64,000 nucleotides of DNA from Bacteroidia bacterium (GCA_030424545.1 JAUHWL010000001.1:349033-413032), one strand, 5' to 3'; shown: positions 8,433 to 17,898, counted from the stretch's first letter. The notes: generated by a model from the letters alone, not told the origin. Program-made: numbers and translations.

Positions 8433-11330
8433 ATGAAAAAAATCACTTCATTATTACTCTTTTTATTTTTTACATCTTTAATTTCAAATGGCGCAACGTA
8501 TTACACGTGCAATGTTTCAAGTGGAACAAACTTAACTACCAGTTCAACGGGAGGCGGTACATGTAATGTGGCCATTGGAACGTGGAATAACGCATCGCAC
8601 ACCATAGTTATTCGTACGGGGACAACTTTTAATTTATCGGGTAACTTAACTTTAAATTGTCAGGTTATAGTAGAAGATGGTGGTGTTCTTAATAACATTA
8701 CTTCTGTAAATACCACAACATTAAACACATCGGGAAATTACAATGTCCCAGCTAATATTAGCCAATTAACGGTTACTGCTTGGGGCGGTGGCGGTGCAGG
8801 TGGTGGTTCTACCATTGCAAACGCATTTGAAGGTCGTGGCGGTGCAGGAGGAGGCGGTGGCGCGAGAGCGCAAAGCGTAATTACTGTAACACCAGGTTCT
8901 GTTCTAGCTGTAGTTGTAGGCGCAGGTGGAACAGGTGTAGTTGCCGGAAATGGAAACAATGGAGGAAACTCAACAATAACTGGTTTTTCAACTCAAATTT
9001 TTGCTGAAGGTGGCAAAGGTGGTGGCGTAAATACAGGAAATACGCCATCAGGTGGTGCAGCAGGTCTTGCTGCTAATTCTATAGGGGCTACCGTATCTAG
9101 CGGAACAGGTGGAGAAAATGGTGCCTCAGGATTTGGAATATCGTCAGGATCTGGAGGAGAGGCCGCAAACCCAGGGGGTGGCACAGGTGGTGCATCAATA
9201 GGAAGTGGCTCTTCTAACGGTAACAATGGAAATGCTCCAGGAGGAGCAGGAGGAGGTGCCCGTTCAAGTGGAGGTTTTACAGGTGGTGGTGGAAATCGCC
9301 CTGGAGGTAATGGAGGTGCAGGCCGTGTTGTTATTGAGTATAACGTTGCTGCCGCATTAACCTTTGCTAATAATGTTACATTAAGCGGTACTGTAAATGG
9401 AGGTGCTGTAACCATAGGAACAGCATCTGTATTTGTTGGTACGGGTGCCCTAAACTTTAGCTCATTAACCGTTAACGCTACCACGCCAGCAAGTTTTGTT
9501 GATAATTTTAGACTAAGCCAAGGTGCCGTTTCAGGTACAGGTAGCATAAAAATATTGCGTAATTTATCTACATCTAACAATTGGTATGAGCTTGGTTTTG
9601 CTGTTAAAAGTGGTACAGTGGCAGATTTAGTTTCTACCGGATTCCCAATTCGTGATGCTTCATACCCTGCAAATTTGCGCAATATTTATCGCTGGGATGC
9701 CGGAGCTGCAGACTGGGTAGCCGCAGCTACTACAACATCTTTAACGGAAACTGCACTTAAGATATTTGCGTTTGGAACAAGCCCATCAATTTCTATAACC
9801 GTTAGTGCAACAAATTTTAATAATTCAACATTGGCAGAAGCGCTAGACTGGAACGATGGACAAAGTTCTATTTATTTGACAGGAGGAATTGACGTAACCG
9901 AAGGATGGAACAACCACTACAATCCATTTCAGGCTTTTATAGACTGGGATAATGTAGAGCCTGTTTTAGATGCAAATTCAGAATTCACCAATCTTGGCGT
10001 AGCAGTAAAAAATAACACCGGTAGTTATGAGTATTACAATGGTGGTGTTGGTACAGCAAGATACATTGCACCTACTCAAGGCTTTTGGCTTCAGTCAAAT
10101 AATACAGTAGCGGCTCCTACCACATTTAGCTATACAAATGCAATGCGTAATAGTACACCAGGTACACCGGTTTCTTCGTTTAAAACCAATACCATTACTC
10201 CTAAACAAATTACCTTAAAATTAAATGGTCCAAATGGCGAAGTTCTTACACATGTAGCAAAAAATGTAAATGCTACAGATAGCTTTGATGCTGGATTTGA
10301 TATGCGCTGGTTCCAAGGAGACCATGAACATTTTTATACGCTTGATAACAATGGAAATAAGTACGGTATTAACCAAAGTGGCGCTGTAGGAAATGCTCCA
10401 ATACCATTAGCCTTTTCTCACACCAATAATGGTGTAACGTATTCTATTTCTGCGGATTTAGAAGATTGGGATAATAACATTGAAGTTTTTGTTAAAGACA
10501 CCTATTTAAATATTACCACAAGTTTGTCAAACAATAACAGCTATACTTTTAGTAATGTAACTGCAGCATCAGAAAATCGTTTTATGGTTTTGTTTGTTCC
10601 GGTACTTCCATGTATAACAAACACATTTACACCAATGTTAACGGCTAATATGTATGCCAACGCAGGTGCAAATCAAGTTGAAACTTATTATTGGGGATTA
10701 TCTACGGGCTTTATCCAAGCAAACCCTGAAAATGGCGTTGGCCCATACACATATAATTGGACGAATAGCGCGGGTTACAGTATGAAAGGTACATCAAATA
10801 AAAAAGCACGATTATTATACCCAACGGGTCCTACTTGGGTTAAAGTGGCCATTACCGATGAAGGTGCCGGTTGTACTACAGAAGACTCTATCTACATAGA
10901 CTGGATAGACTTTACCTGTAACCAACCAGACATTTGGTTTTATGAAATGTGTAACTTAAATACATTAACAAGCGTATGTGTAGCAGGAACACGAAACATG
11001 AGAGATTCTGTAAAAACAGGAAACTACATTTTTGGTTCTTGCAACCAACCGGTTAAAACGGGTGTTGCCACACAAAGCAATTTTGGCGTAAATGTATTTC
11101 CTAATCCGAGCAACGGAAAAGTTTCTATTATCATGGCAAATGCTAATAAAAGCATGTATGATATTCATGTAATGGATATAAACGGAAGAGTGTTGTTTTC
11201 AACCCAATTAAATAGTACAGACGGTTACGCAAGTAAAGAATTAGACTTATCTGAATTGGCCAGAGGTGTATATATAATGCGAGTTTCTGATGAAAACAAT
11301 AGTGCAACACAGCGTATTGTTATTCAATAA
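8433..11330 (+). CDS. Secreted glycine-rich T9SS cargo protein
   Basis: From ATG 8433 the product has 965 residues; an in-frame ATG at 8421 adds four residues but lies almost on the predicted transcription start. A signal peptide (MKKITSLLLFLFF...) is followed by a short beta region. A glycine-rich domain of the Gly_rich_2 kind spans ~85-305; it opens with NVPANISQLTVTAWGGGG and contains tVtPGsvlaVVVGAGG-like strands. The middle, ~305-740, looks like repeated beta-sandwich and beta-helix-type sequence. The last ~80 residues are a T9SS sorting domain (VNVFPNPSNGKVSI...RGVYIMRV). It is inferred to be a large surface or extracellular protein, possibly an adhesin. A terminator hairpin follows the stop. 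Confidence 0.85.
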   Translation: MKKITSLLLFLFFTSLISNGATYYTCNVSSGTNLTTSSTGGGTCNVAIGTWNNASHTIVIRTGTTFNLSGNLTLNCQVIVEDGGVLNNITSVNTTTLNTSGNYNVPANISQLTVTAWGGGGAGGGSTIANAFEGRGGAGGGGGARAQSVITVTPGSVLAVVVGAGGTGVVAGNGNNGGNSTITGFSTQIFAEGGKGGGVNTGNTPSGGAAGLAANSIGATVSSGTGGENGASGFGISSGSGGEAANPGGGTGGASIGSGSSNGNNGNAPGGAGGGARSSGGFTGGGGNRPGGNGGAGRVVIEYNVAAALTFANNVTLSGTVNGGAVTIGTASVFVGTGALNFSSLTVNATTPASFVDNFRLSQGAVSGTGSIKILRNLSTSNNWYELGFAVKSGTVADLVSTGFPIRDASYPANLRNIYRWDAGAADWVAAATTTSLTETALKIFAFGTSPSISITVSATNFNNSTLAEALDWNDGQSSIYLTGGIDVTEGWNNHYNPFQAFIDWDNVEPVLDANSEFTNLGVAVKNNTGSYEYYNGGVGTARYIAPTQGFWLQSNNTVAAPTTFSYTNAMRNSTPGTPVSSFKTNTITPKQITLKLNGPNGEVLTHVAKNVNATDSFDAGFDMRWFQGDHEHFYTLDNNGNKYGINQSGAVGNAPIPLAFSHTNNGVTYSISADLEDWDNNIEVFVKDTYLNITTSLSNNNSYTFSNVTAASENRFMVLFVPVLPCITNTFTPMLTANMYANAGANQVETYYWGLSTGFIQANPENGVGPYTYNWTNSAGYSMKGTSNKKARLLYPTGPTWVKVAITDEGAGCTTEDSIYIDWIDFTCNQPDIWFYEMCNLNTLTSVCVAGTRNMRDSVKTGNYIFGSCNQPVKTGVATQSNFGVNVFPNPSNGKVSIIMANANKSMYDIHVMDINGRVLFSTQLNSTDGYASKELDLSELARGVYIMRVSDENNSATQRIVIQ

Positions 11331-11361
11331 GGCTGTTTATTTTGTATAAAAATTAGTGTTT

Positions 11362-11391
11362 GAGGCTGTCTGAAAAGGCAGCCTCTTTTTT
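11362..11391 (+). terminator. Rho-independent terminator
   Basis: A 10-bp stem GAGGCTGTCT / AGGCAGCCTC (one G-U pair) with a GAAA loop is followed by TTTTTT. It ends the transcript of the glycine-rich gene and runs into the stop codon of the convergent radA. Confidence 0.8.
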
Positions 11392-12754
11392 ACCCAAACA
11401 ACGCGCTTAACAAATCTTCAAACTTGGCCAATTCAATAACCTTTATTCCGAATTGCCCGGCTTTTACTTTGTTAAAACTGCTGATGTAAATTTCTTCAAA
11501 ACCCAATTTTTCGGCTTCGCGGATGCGTTGCTCAATGCGGGCAACGGGTCTAATTTCTCCTGTTAATCCAACCTCGCCAGCAAAACAAGCATGTTTGGGC
11601 AACGGCAAATCTTGGTCAGACGAAAGAATAGCTGCACACACCGCCAAATCCAACCCAGGATCGGTAACTTTTAGGCCGCCAGTAATATTCAAGAAAACAT
11701 CTTTGGCACCTAATTTAAACCCGCATCTTTTTTCTAAAACGGCCAAAAGCATGTTTAATCTGCGCGACTCAAACCCCGTGGTGCTGCGCTGTGGCGTGCC
11801 ATAAACGGCCGTGCTTACCAAACCTTGAATTTCTACCAACAATGGTCGCGCACCTTCGGTCATTACGCCAATGGCGGTGCCGCTTAGTTGCTCGTCATTT
11901 TTACCGATTAGAATTTCGCTGGGGTTGCTCACTTCGCGCAAGCCGCTCTCAATCATCTCGTAAATCCCAATCTCGGCCGTAGCGCCAAAACGATTTTTAT
12001 GGGCACGAATTAATCGGTATAAATAATGTTGGTCGCCCTCAAACTGAAGCACCACATCTACCATATGCTCCAGCACTTTTGGCCCAGCCAAATGGCCATC
12101 TTTTGTGATGTGCCCAATTAAGAAAACGGGTGTGTTGGTAGCTTTTGCGTAGCTGATGAGCTGGGCCGTGCATTCGCGAATTTGGCTAATGCTGCCGGGC
12201 GATGACTCGATGCCCGCTGCTTGCAAAGTTTGTATAGAATCGATAATGACCAACTCCGGTTCGATGTGGTTGAGCTGGTTAAAAATATTTTCAGTTTGCG
12301 TTTCGGTTAACACAAAACATTGTTCGTTTTTAATCCCGATGCGCTCGGCCCGCATTTTAATTTGTTGGCCACTTTCTTCGCCCGAAACGTAGGCCACGTT
12401 AACATTTAATCGCAGCGCCAATTGCAGCAAAAGCGTACTTTTTCCAATGCCGGGCTCTCCGCCCAAAAGCACCACAGAACCGGGCACAATGCCACCACCT
12501 AACACACGGTTTAATTCTTTGCCGGGTGCTTTTATGCGCGTGCCTTCATCATAGGTAATTTGTTTAATTGGTGCTGCCACGGCTGCTTTTATGGGGGCAT
12601 TTTGGCTTTGCAACCAAGGCTGACTTTTTGTGGTTTTGGTTACAATTTCTTCTACCAATGTATTCCACTCGTGGCAACTGGTGCATTGCCCCAACCATTT
12701 GCTGTGGTTGGCTCCACAATTCTGACAAACAAATGATTTTTTAACCTTCGCCAT
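11390..12754 (-). CDS. radA: DNA repair protein RadA
   Basis: The 454-residue protein has the full RadA/Sms layout: an N-terminal zinc finger (Cys10, Cys13, Cys24, Cys27), a RecA-like ATPase core with Walker A PGIGKST near residues 101-107, the RadA-specific KNRFG motif near 258, and a Lon-protease-like C-terminal domain from about 290. RadA is an ATP-driven branch-migration factor that extends D-loops during homologous recombination. Its length matches the family. It is the last gene of a minus-strand run with panC, panD, a membrane flippase-like gene and rfaE2; its start overlaps the 3' end of rfaE2 by 14 bases, so it is probably co-translated. Confidence 0.96.
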   Translation of the reverse strand: MAKVKKSFVCQNCGANHSKWLGQCTSCHEWNTLVEEIVTKTTKSQPWLQSQNAPIKAAVAAPIKQITYDEGTRIKAPGKELNRVLGGGIVPGSVVLLGGEPGIGKSTLLLQLALRLNVNVAYVSGEESGQQIKMRAERIGIKNEQCFVLTETQTENIFNQLNHIEPELVIIDSIQTLQAAGIESSPGSISQIRECTAQLISYAKATNTPVFLIGHITKDGHLAGPKVLEHMVDVVLQFEGDQHYLYRLIRAHKNRFGATAEIGIYEMIESGLREVSNPSEILIGKNDEQLSGTAIGVMTEGARPLLVEIQGLVSTAVYGTPQRSTTGFESRRLNMLLAVLEKRCGFKLGAKDVFLNITGGLKVTDPGLDLAVCAAILSSDQDLPLPKHACFAGEVGLTGEIRPVARIEQRIREAEKLGFEEIYISSFNKVKAGQFGIKVIELAKFEDLLSALFG

Positions 12755-13238
12755 GTTTTATTTTTTTGATGAGGTTGGTGGTAGAAAAACCATCTTCGAA
12801 CGGAATAACGGCAACTTGTCCGCCATAGCTTTGCACCAAATCGGCTCCAACAATAGTATTTATTGTGTAATCGCCACCTTTAACCAACACGTCTGGTTTT
12901 AATGTTTGCAGCAATTCCATGGGCGTGTCTTCTTCAAAAATAACCACCGCATCTACCACTTGTAAGGCTGCCATTAATTCTGCTCGGGTGGTTTCGTTTT
13001 GCATGGGTCTGCTGGGGCCTTTTAAGCGTTGCACGCTGGCATCGGCATTTAAACCAATAACTAAAAAGTTACCCATATCGCGCGCAGCCGCCAAATAACG
13101 TATGTGGCCAGGGTGCAACAAATCAAAACAACCGTTGGTAAAAACTACTTTTTTGCCAGTAATTTTTAGCGATTGAATCTTTCGCGCAAGCGTGAATTTA
13201 TCCGTTATTTTCTGTTGTATTATTTGCTGATAGCTCAT
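12741..13238 (-). CDS. rfaE2: D-glycero-beta-D-manno-heptose 1-phosphate adenylyltransferase
   Basis: The 165-residue protein is a stand-alone nucleotidyltransferase domain with the cytidylyltransferase-like signature FTNGCFDLLHPGHIRYL near residue 35 and the later RLKGPSRPMQNETTRAELMAAL motif region. In the family it transfers AMP from ATP to heptose 1-phosphate to give ADP-heptose for lipopolysaccharide core, corresponding to the C-terminal domain of E. coli HldE. The kinase half is not in this window. The ATG lies 41 bases inside the 3' end of the upstream membrane-protein gene, and the N-terminal length fits the stand-alone family, so the long overlap looks genuine. Confidence 0.92.
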   Translation of the reverse strand: MSYQQIIQQKITDKFTLARKIQSLKITGKKVVFTNGCFDLLHPGHIRYLAAARDMGNFLVIGLNADASVQRLKGPSRPMQNETTRAELMAALQVVDAVVIFEEDTPMELLQTLKPDVLVKGGDYTINTIVGADLVQSYGGQVAVIPFEDGFSTTNLIKKIKHGEG

Positions 13239-14235
13239 CTGCTTTGCGTTTTTTATTGGCGAAACTAAAATAGATTAATCCAATTAAACCGGCAGACAAC
13301 AACATGATGGTTTGCGAGGTATGCACAATGGTGGCGAATGTAAAGCCAATGCTTTTATCTATAGCCAAAACAACCATTGCCAAAGTTACCAAGTAATGGT
13401 AAGAGCCCATGCCTCCGGGTGCTGGTATAACAATGCCGAGGCTGGCCGCAACCATTATAAAAAATCCGTCTGAAATGGTGAGGTGTGATGTTTCTGGCAA
13501 GCTAAAAAAACAGATGTACACCATAAAGTAGTAAATGGCCCAGATAAAAACAGAATGTGCGATAAAGGCCCATTTGTTCTTTAATTTTTTAATAGATGCA
13601 AAACCTTCTTTTAAGCCATACCAAAAGTTGCGTACAACCTCGAATTTTGGGTGATTTATTATGCGCTTTCTAAACACCAAAAACAGTACGAGAAATAGTA
13701 ACGCTGTAGTGCCAAGAATGTATTTTGCAGTGTGATCTGATGCTTCTTCCGTCATGGCCACAGGGTCAACAATTTCAACCTCAAACATCCCTAAAAAGTT
13801 ATTGATGTTGAGCAAAAATGCTGTTGCCATAATGCCGATAAGAAAAATAAAATCGATAACGCGTTCTAAAATAACGGTACCAAAAAGTTTGTCAACAGGA
13901 ATTTTTTCGGCTCTGCTCATTACGCCACAACGACCTAACTCGCCACCCCGTGGTACAAATATGTTAAACATATAGCCAAAACTTACGGCATGTATACTGC
14001 TCCATAATCTAGGTTTGTAACCAAGTGGCTCTAGCAACATCAGCCAACGGTAACCCCGGCTAATTACTGCTGCGTAACCCATTAAAATACTAATGATTAC
14101 CCACGTGTAGTTGGCGCTTTTAAGGTGTTCTACCAGCTCGTTAAAATCGGTACCCTTAAATGCAAAGTACAGCAATGCCACGGCAATGGCTATAAACAAT
14201 GTGTACTTGAGAATATTTTTTGTAGTTGAACTCAA
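13198..14235 (-). CDS. Lysylphosphatidylglycerol synthase-like TM protein (UPF0104)
   Basis: The 345-residue integral membrane protein has about eight hydrophobic segments and the UPF0104/LPG_synthase_TM features RGYRWLMLLEPLGY near residue 60, FVPRGGELGRCGVM near 95 and PAPGGMGSYHYLV near 270. The family includes the flippase half of MprF and other putative lipid transporters; the substrate here cannot be told. The start is TTG at 14235. The panD stop lies in the same frame only two codons upstream, so no ATG is available before the first membrane helix. It sits between panD and rfaE2 in the same operon, next to ADP-heptose synthesis, which would suit an envelope-lipid role. Confidence 0.85.
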   Translation of the reverse strand: MSSTTKNILKYTLFIAIAVALLYFAFKGTDFNELVEHLKSANYTWVIISILMGYAAVISRGYRWLMLLEPLGYKPRLWSSIHAVSFGYMFNIFVPRGGELGRCGVMSRAEKIPVDKLFGTVILERVIDFIFLIGIMATAFLLNINNFLGMFEVEIVDPVAMTEEASDHTAKYILGTTALLFLVLFLVFRKRIINHPKFEVVRNFWYGLKEGFASIKKLKNKWAFIAHSVFIWAIYYFMVYICFFSLPETSHLTISDGFFIMVAASLGIVIPAPGGMGSYHYLVTLAMVVLAIDKSIGFTFATIVHTSQTIMLLSAGLIGLIYFSFANKKRKADELSANNTTENNG

Positions 14236-14241
14236 CGGGCG

Positions 14242-14592
14242 TTAATCTATGCGATTGGTTTCTTCGTTTGGGAAGACAATGGCTGGGCTAAAAGTTTTAG
14301 CCTCTTCAAATGCCAATTGTGCATAGCTTATGATTATAATAATATCGCCTTTTTGCACTCTGCGTGCGGCAGGACCATTCATGGTTATTTCACCCGAATT
14401 ACGTTTGCCTTTAATAACATAAGTATCTATGCGCTCGCCATTATTAATGTTAACAATGTATACGCGCTCGCCTTCAATAATGTTAGCGGCATCCATCAAG
14501 TCTTCATCTATGGTAATACTACCGATGTAATTTAAATCGGCACCTGTAACTTTTACCCTGTGAATTTTGCTTTTTACAACCTCAATCTGCAT
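14242..14592 (-). CDS. panD: Aspartate 1-decarboxylase
   Basis: The 116-residue pro-enzyme carries the self-cleavage site Gly24-Ser25 (in NYIGSIT), which generates the pyruvoyl group on Ser25. Other family landmarks are [27 protein letters not shown] and a GDIIIIISY strand. It makes beta-alanine from aspartate for pantothenate and CoA synthesis, together with panC just upstream. The length is typical. It is followed within a few bases by a membrane-protein gene in the same reading frame. Confidence 0.96.
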   Translation of the reverse strand: MQIEVVKSKIHRVKVTGADLNYIGSITIDEDLMDAANIIEGERVYIVNINNGERIDTYVIKGKRNSGEITMNGPAARRVQKGDIIIIISYAQLAFEEAKTFSPAIVFPNEETNRID

Positions 14593-14706
14593 GGCGCAAA
14601 ATTATAAATATTGAACTGTTATTTAACACAAAATAACTCATTGGTTATCAGTGCTAAAGGATTAAAATATACTGAAAAGTGTAAAAATTTTTGCTTAATG
14701 CAGCGG

Positions 14707-15555
14707 TTAGAAAAGCAGAATATTGTCTATGACTTTTACCTGACCAATAAAAACCGAAACAAATGCACGAACACTTTTACATTCGTCCCAATTAGAGATA
14801 GGTTTAAGCGTTTGTGCGTTGCATATTTCTAAATATTCTACAGCCAACCTTGGGTGGCTATTTATGGTTTCAATAGCCTTGGCAATGGTTCTGTTGAAGT
14901 CTTTATTTTGCGTGGCTCTTTCTTTAATTTGAAGCAAAGCTTGGTAGATGGCCGGTGCTTCTTGCCTTTCATTGGCTGATAAACGCATGTTTCTACTGCT
15001 CATGGCAAGGCCATCAACTTCGCGCACAATGGGGCAACCAACTATGTTTACAGGAATACTTTCTTGCTCCACTAGCTTTTTAATAATGAGCAACTGTTGG
15101 AAATCTTTTTCGCCAAAGTATGCGTTTTTAGGCTGTACAATTTCTAGCAATTTTTTAACAATTGTGGCCATGCCTTCAAAATGCCCCGGCCTATGTTTAC
15201 CTTCCATGTACAGTCCTAATTCGCCAAAGTTAAAACGATCAGAAACTACGGTTTCCGTATACATTTCTTCTGTTTTGGGCAAGAAAACTGCATGACAACC
15301 CGCATTCTTCAAAATCAATAAATCTTGCTCTTCTACCCTTGGGTATTTATCTAAATCTTCTTGATTATTAAATTGTGTAGGGTTAACGAATATGCTGCAA
15401 ACAACAAGTTCGTTTTTTGCCAAAGATTCTGTAATTAAAGATAGATGGCCTTTGTGCAATGCGCCCATGGTAGGGACAAAACCTACATTTTTACCGTTTT
15501 TCTTTTCTTTAGCTATAAACTTTTGAAGCTCTTGCTTTGTATGAAACTTGTGCAT
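14707..15555 (-). CDS. panC: Pantothenate synthetase
   Basis: The 282-residue enzyme joins pantoate and beta-alanine using ATP. It carries the family signature FVPTMGALHKGHLSL near residue 27 (HxGH ATP-binding motif), FVNPTQF near 58, the GxxRxxHFxG-type motif GKHRPGHFEG near 118 and MSSRN near 175. Its length is normal. It is the first gene of the minus-strand run; panD follows after about 115 bases. A strong promoter match lies just upstream at 15575-15604. It is divergent from the starch-synthase-like gene. Confidence 0.96.
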   Translation of the reverse strand: MHKFHTKQELQKFIAKEKKNGKNVGFVPTMGALHKGHLSLITESLAKNELVVCSIFVNPTQFNNQEDLDKYPRVEEQDLLILKNAGCHAVFLPKTEEMYTETVVSDRFNFGELGLYMEGKHRPGHFEGMATIVKKLLEIVQPKNAYFGEKDFQQLLIIKKLVEQESIPVNIVGCPIVREVDGLAMSSRNMRLSANERQEAPAIYQALLQIKERATQNKDFNRTIAKAIETINSHPRLAVEYLEICNAQTLKPISNWDECKSVRAFVSVFIGQVKVIDNILLF

Positions 15556-15574
15556 ATCAGGATTTCTTGAGCAA

Positions 15575-15604
15575 CAAATCTAGACGAATTGTTGAAGCCA
15601 CAAA
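15575..15604 (-). promoter_or_regulatory. Bacteroidota-type promoter for panC (TTTG-N18-TAGATTTG)
   Basis: On the minus strand TTTG (15604-15601) is followed after 18 bases by TAGATTTG (15582-15575). Both elements match the TTTG / TAnnTTTG consensus exactly. Predicted transcription starts near 15568, about 13 bases before the panC ATG. Confidence 0.65.
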
Positions 15605-15691
15605 GGCATTGAAAAAACAAATCGAAAATATTATAGATAATCAGGGGTTTTTTTGTAGTAGCCTTAGATACAATGATTGCGAAGAAAGTAG

Positions 15692-15699
15692 TACTTTTG
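15692..15699 (+). promoter_or_regulatory. Candidate -7 element TACTTTTG
   Basis: TACTTTTG matches TAnnTTTG exactly and ends 33 bases before the ATG at 15733. No good -33 TTTG is at the usual distance; the nearest are ATTG 12 bases and TTTG 36 bases upstream. It would drive the starch-synthase-like/DUF4270/glmS operon. Confidence 0.4.
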
Positions 15700-15732
15700 C
15701 ATACCTTATATTTTAATGAAAATTCGAGATAA

Positions 15733-16557
15733 ATGGAGAACAAAAGGATACTGTACATTTCACAAGAAATTCATCCTTACCTTCCTGAAAATGATCTCTC
15801 CAGAACAGCACTGGCACTTCCTAAAAAAATGAATGCTCTTGGTCATCAAGTGCGCGTTTTTATGCCGCGTTTTGGAGTAATCAACGAAAGAAGACATCAG
15901 TTACATGAGGTGATTCGATTAAGTGGAATTAACATTGTTGTTAATGACATTGATATGCCTTTGATTATTAAAGTAGCATCTGTGCCACAAGCGCGCATGC
16001 AAGTTTACTTTATAGACAATGATGAATACTTTAAGCGTAAAGCCACGATTTATGATGAAAACAAACAAATGTTTTCTGACAATGATGAGCGTTCAATATT
16101 TTTCGCGAAAGGTGTAATAGAAACCGTAAAAAAATTAGGCTGGAAACCAGATATTATACACATTAATGGCTGGATGCCTAGCCTGGTGCCTATGTATTTG
16201 CGCATGTTTAACCATGACAACCCGCTTTTTGCCGATGCAAAAATTGTTTACTCTGCGTACAATTCTGGGTTTGAAGGTAACTTGGGAGAAAACATGAAAA
16301 ACGGTTTGCTGTTTGATGAAATTCCTGAAGAGCATTTAGCACATTTAGATAAGCCATCTTTTAACGATTTAAACAAAGCAGCTGTAGATTTTAGTCATGC
16401 TGTAGTTAAGGCTCAATCAGAAATAGACCCTGAGTTAGAAGCTTATATAAAAGAAAAAGGTGTTGTTTATTTTGATGGATCTGATTTAATAAACAATCCG
16501 CAAGACATACTAAACGTTTATAAGGATATAATTGTAGAAGAAGAATCAATTGCATAA
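15733..16557 (+). CDS. Truncated starch/glycogen synthase-like protein (GT5 N-terminal domain)
   Basis: The 274-residue protein aligns by eye with the N-terminal Rossmann domain of GT5 glycogen synthases: ISQEIHPYLP at residue 9, LPKKMNALGHQVRVFMPRFG near 30, and IIHINGWMPSLVPMYLR near 140. It has about half the usual ~480 residues and lacks the C-terminal GT-B domain. The substrate-binding KxGGL motif expected after residue 14 reads PENDL, so glycogen synthase activity is unlikely. The arrangement with a DUF4270 lipoprotein and glmS downstream and panC divergent is, to my knowledge, conserved in Bacteroidota. A structural or regulatory role is inferred; no function is established from sequence. 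Confidence 0.75.
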   Translation: MENKRILYISQEIHPYLPENDLSRTALALPKKMNALGHQVRVFMPRFGVINERRHQLHEVIRLSGINIVVNDIDMPLIIKVASVPQARMQVYFIDNDEYFKRKATIYDENKQMFSDNDERSIFFAKGVIETVKKLGWKPDIIHINGWMPSLVPMYLRMFNHDNPLFADAKIVYSAYNSGFEGNLGENMKNGLLFDEIPEEHLAHLDKPSFNDLNKAAVDFSHAVVKAQSEIDPELEAYIKEKGVVYFDGSDLINNPQDILNVYKDIIVEEESIA

Positions 16558-16575
16558 AACTTCTGATAATACTAT

Positions 16576-17898
16576 ATGAGTAATCCTTTAGCAATATTTG
16601 TAAAAAGAGCCATTTTAATAATGGCTCCTTTCTTTTTTATAGCCTGTGAAAAGAGTACAGGAGAAATTGGATTGAACCAAGTTATAGACTCACAAGCTGT
16701 ACTAGGTACCAAAAAATCAATACCAATTACTACTTACAATGTTGCTTTTGATTCCGTTGTGAGTGATGGTCCATCGCAAGAAATTGCGGGCGCCTACATA
16801 GACCCCTATTTTGGCGGGGTAGATGCACGGTTTAACAGCCATATCATACTTAGTTTGTTAAGCCCAAACTTTGGTACAGATCCAATTTGCGATTCTGTGG
16901 TGATGTTGCTTGGTTACAACGGATATTATGGTGATACAGCCATGCCTGTAACATTTGTGGTAAAAGAATTGTCAGAATATATAGATCCGGATAGCACTTA
17001 TTATAGCAATCGAGTTTTTGCTGTTGATAAAGAAATAGGCAGAATAACGCAAAACCCAAGGCCAAGAACCGTTGTGTATTATCAAGGAGATACACTTTCG
17101 CCAGCACTTAAAATGCAATTGGATAAACAATTTTTTCAGGATAAAATTATTGATGGTGCCGTTACAAATAGCGCCTCCTTTACAGATAATGACGAGTTTA
17201 TTAAGTATTTTAATGGAATTCAATTATCGGTAGATGGATATTCTGACGGGCTGTTGTATTTCAATACAGGAAGTTTGTCTTCTAAAATAGTTGTTTATTA
17301 CAGAGAAAGCCCTGCCGATACTGTGTCAGAAATTTATACCATGGATTATGGAGTACCAACATCCACTGCCTACACAACCATAAACTCATTTGCGCAAGAT
17401 TTTACTTTAGGCGGACCAAACTTAGGCATGCAAGACACAGTTAATGGCGAAGAAACGTTGCTTTCTCAATCTATGGGTGGTGTTGTACCGCGCATTGTGT
17501 TACCAAATTTAAAAGAGTATAAAGATTCTAATTGGATAATAAACAGAGCCGAGATTGTTTTTCATGTAAGAGAAGGATCTGTTGGTAAATACTCTTTGCC
17601 TGGCTCAATTATTATTTTAGAAGAAAAAGATGATAGAAGAGTGCTTATAGACGATTATGCATCAAACGGCATTTCTGCCGATGGTAATTTAGTTGTTGGT
17701 GAGTTAAGAGGTAAAACCTATACTTTTAACATAACCCGGTTGGCCAATAGATATATGAGCACAACCGATGAAATAAAGCCCTTGATTTTATTGCCAGGGT
17801 CATCAGCCTCTAGAGGTTGGCGAGCCGTGCTTAACGGAAATAAAGATGCAGTTAGCCCTGTAGCTTTTAATATTTATTACACAAAAACCAAAGAGTAA
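16576..17898 (+). CDS. DUF4270 family lipoprotein
   Basis: The 440-residue product has a lipoprotein signal (FFFIAC; Cys24 would carry the lipid). It shows DUF4270 features: an early Thr/Asp-rich strand region (VLGTKKSIPITTYNVAFDSV), GAYIDPYFGGVDARFNSHIIL near residue 72, and a C-terminal block (NRYMSTTDEIKPLILLP). The family has no known biochemical role; the protein should sit at the outer membrane. It is 18 bases after the starch-synthase-like gene and 7 bases before glmS, so all three form one operon. The linkage to glmS suggests a link to envelope or polysaccharide assembly (inference). Confidence 0.82.
   Translation: MSNPLAIFVKRAILIMAPFFFIACEKSTGEIGLNQVIDSQAVLGTKKSIPITTYNVAFDSVVSDGPSQEIAGAYIDPYFGGVDARFNSHIILSLLSPNFGTDPICDSVVMLLGYNGYYGDTAMPVTFVVKELSEYIDPDSTYYSNRVFAVDKEIGRITQNPRPRTVVYYQGDTLSPALKMQLDKQFFQDKIIDGAVTNSASFTDNDEFIKYFNGIQLSVDGYSDGLLYFNTGSLSSKIVVYYRESPADTVSEIYTMDYGVPTSTAYTTINSFAQDFTLGGPNLGMQDTVNGEETLLSQSMGGVVPRIVLPNLKEYKDSNWIINRAEIVFHVREGSVGKYSLPGSIIILEEKDDRRVLIDDYASNGISADGNLVVGELRGKTYTFNITRLANRYMSTTDEIKPLILLPGSSASRGWRAVLNGNKDAVSPVAFNIYYTKTKE

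Noticed and set aside
8993..9682. Minus-strand open frame rich in Pro opposite the glycine-rich region
   Set aside because: It is the complement of Gly codons of the real plus-strand gene and has no start signal or family.
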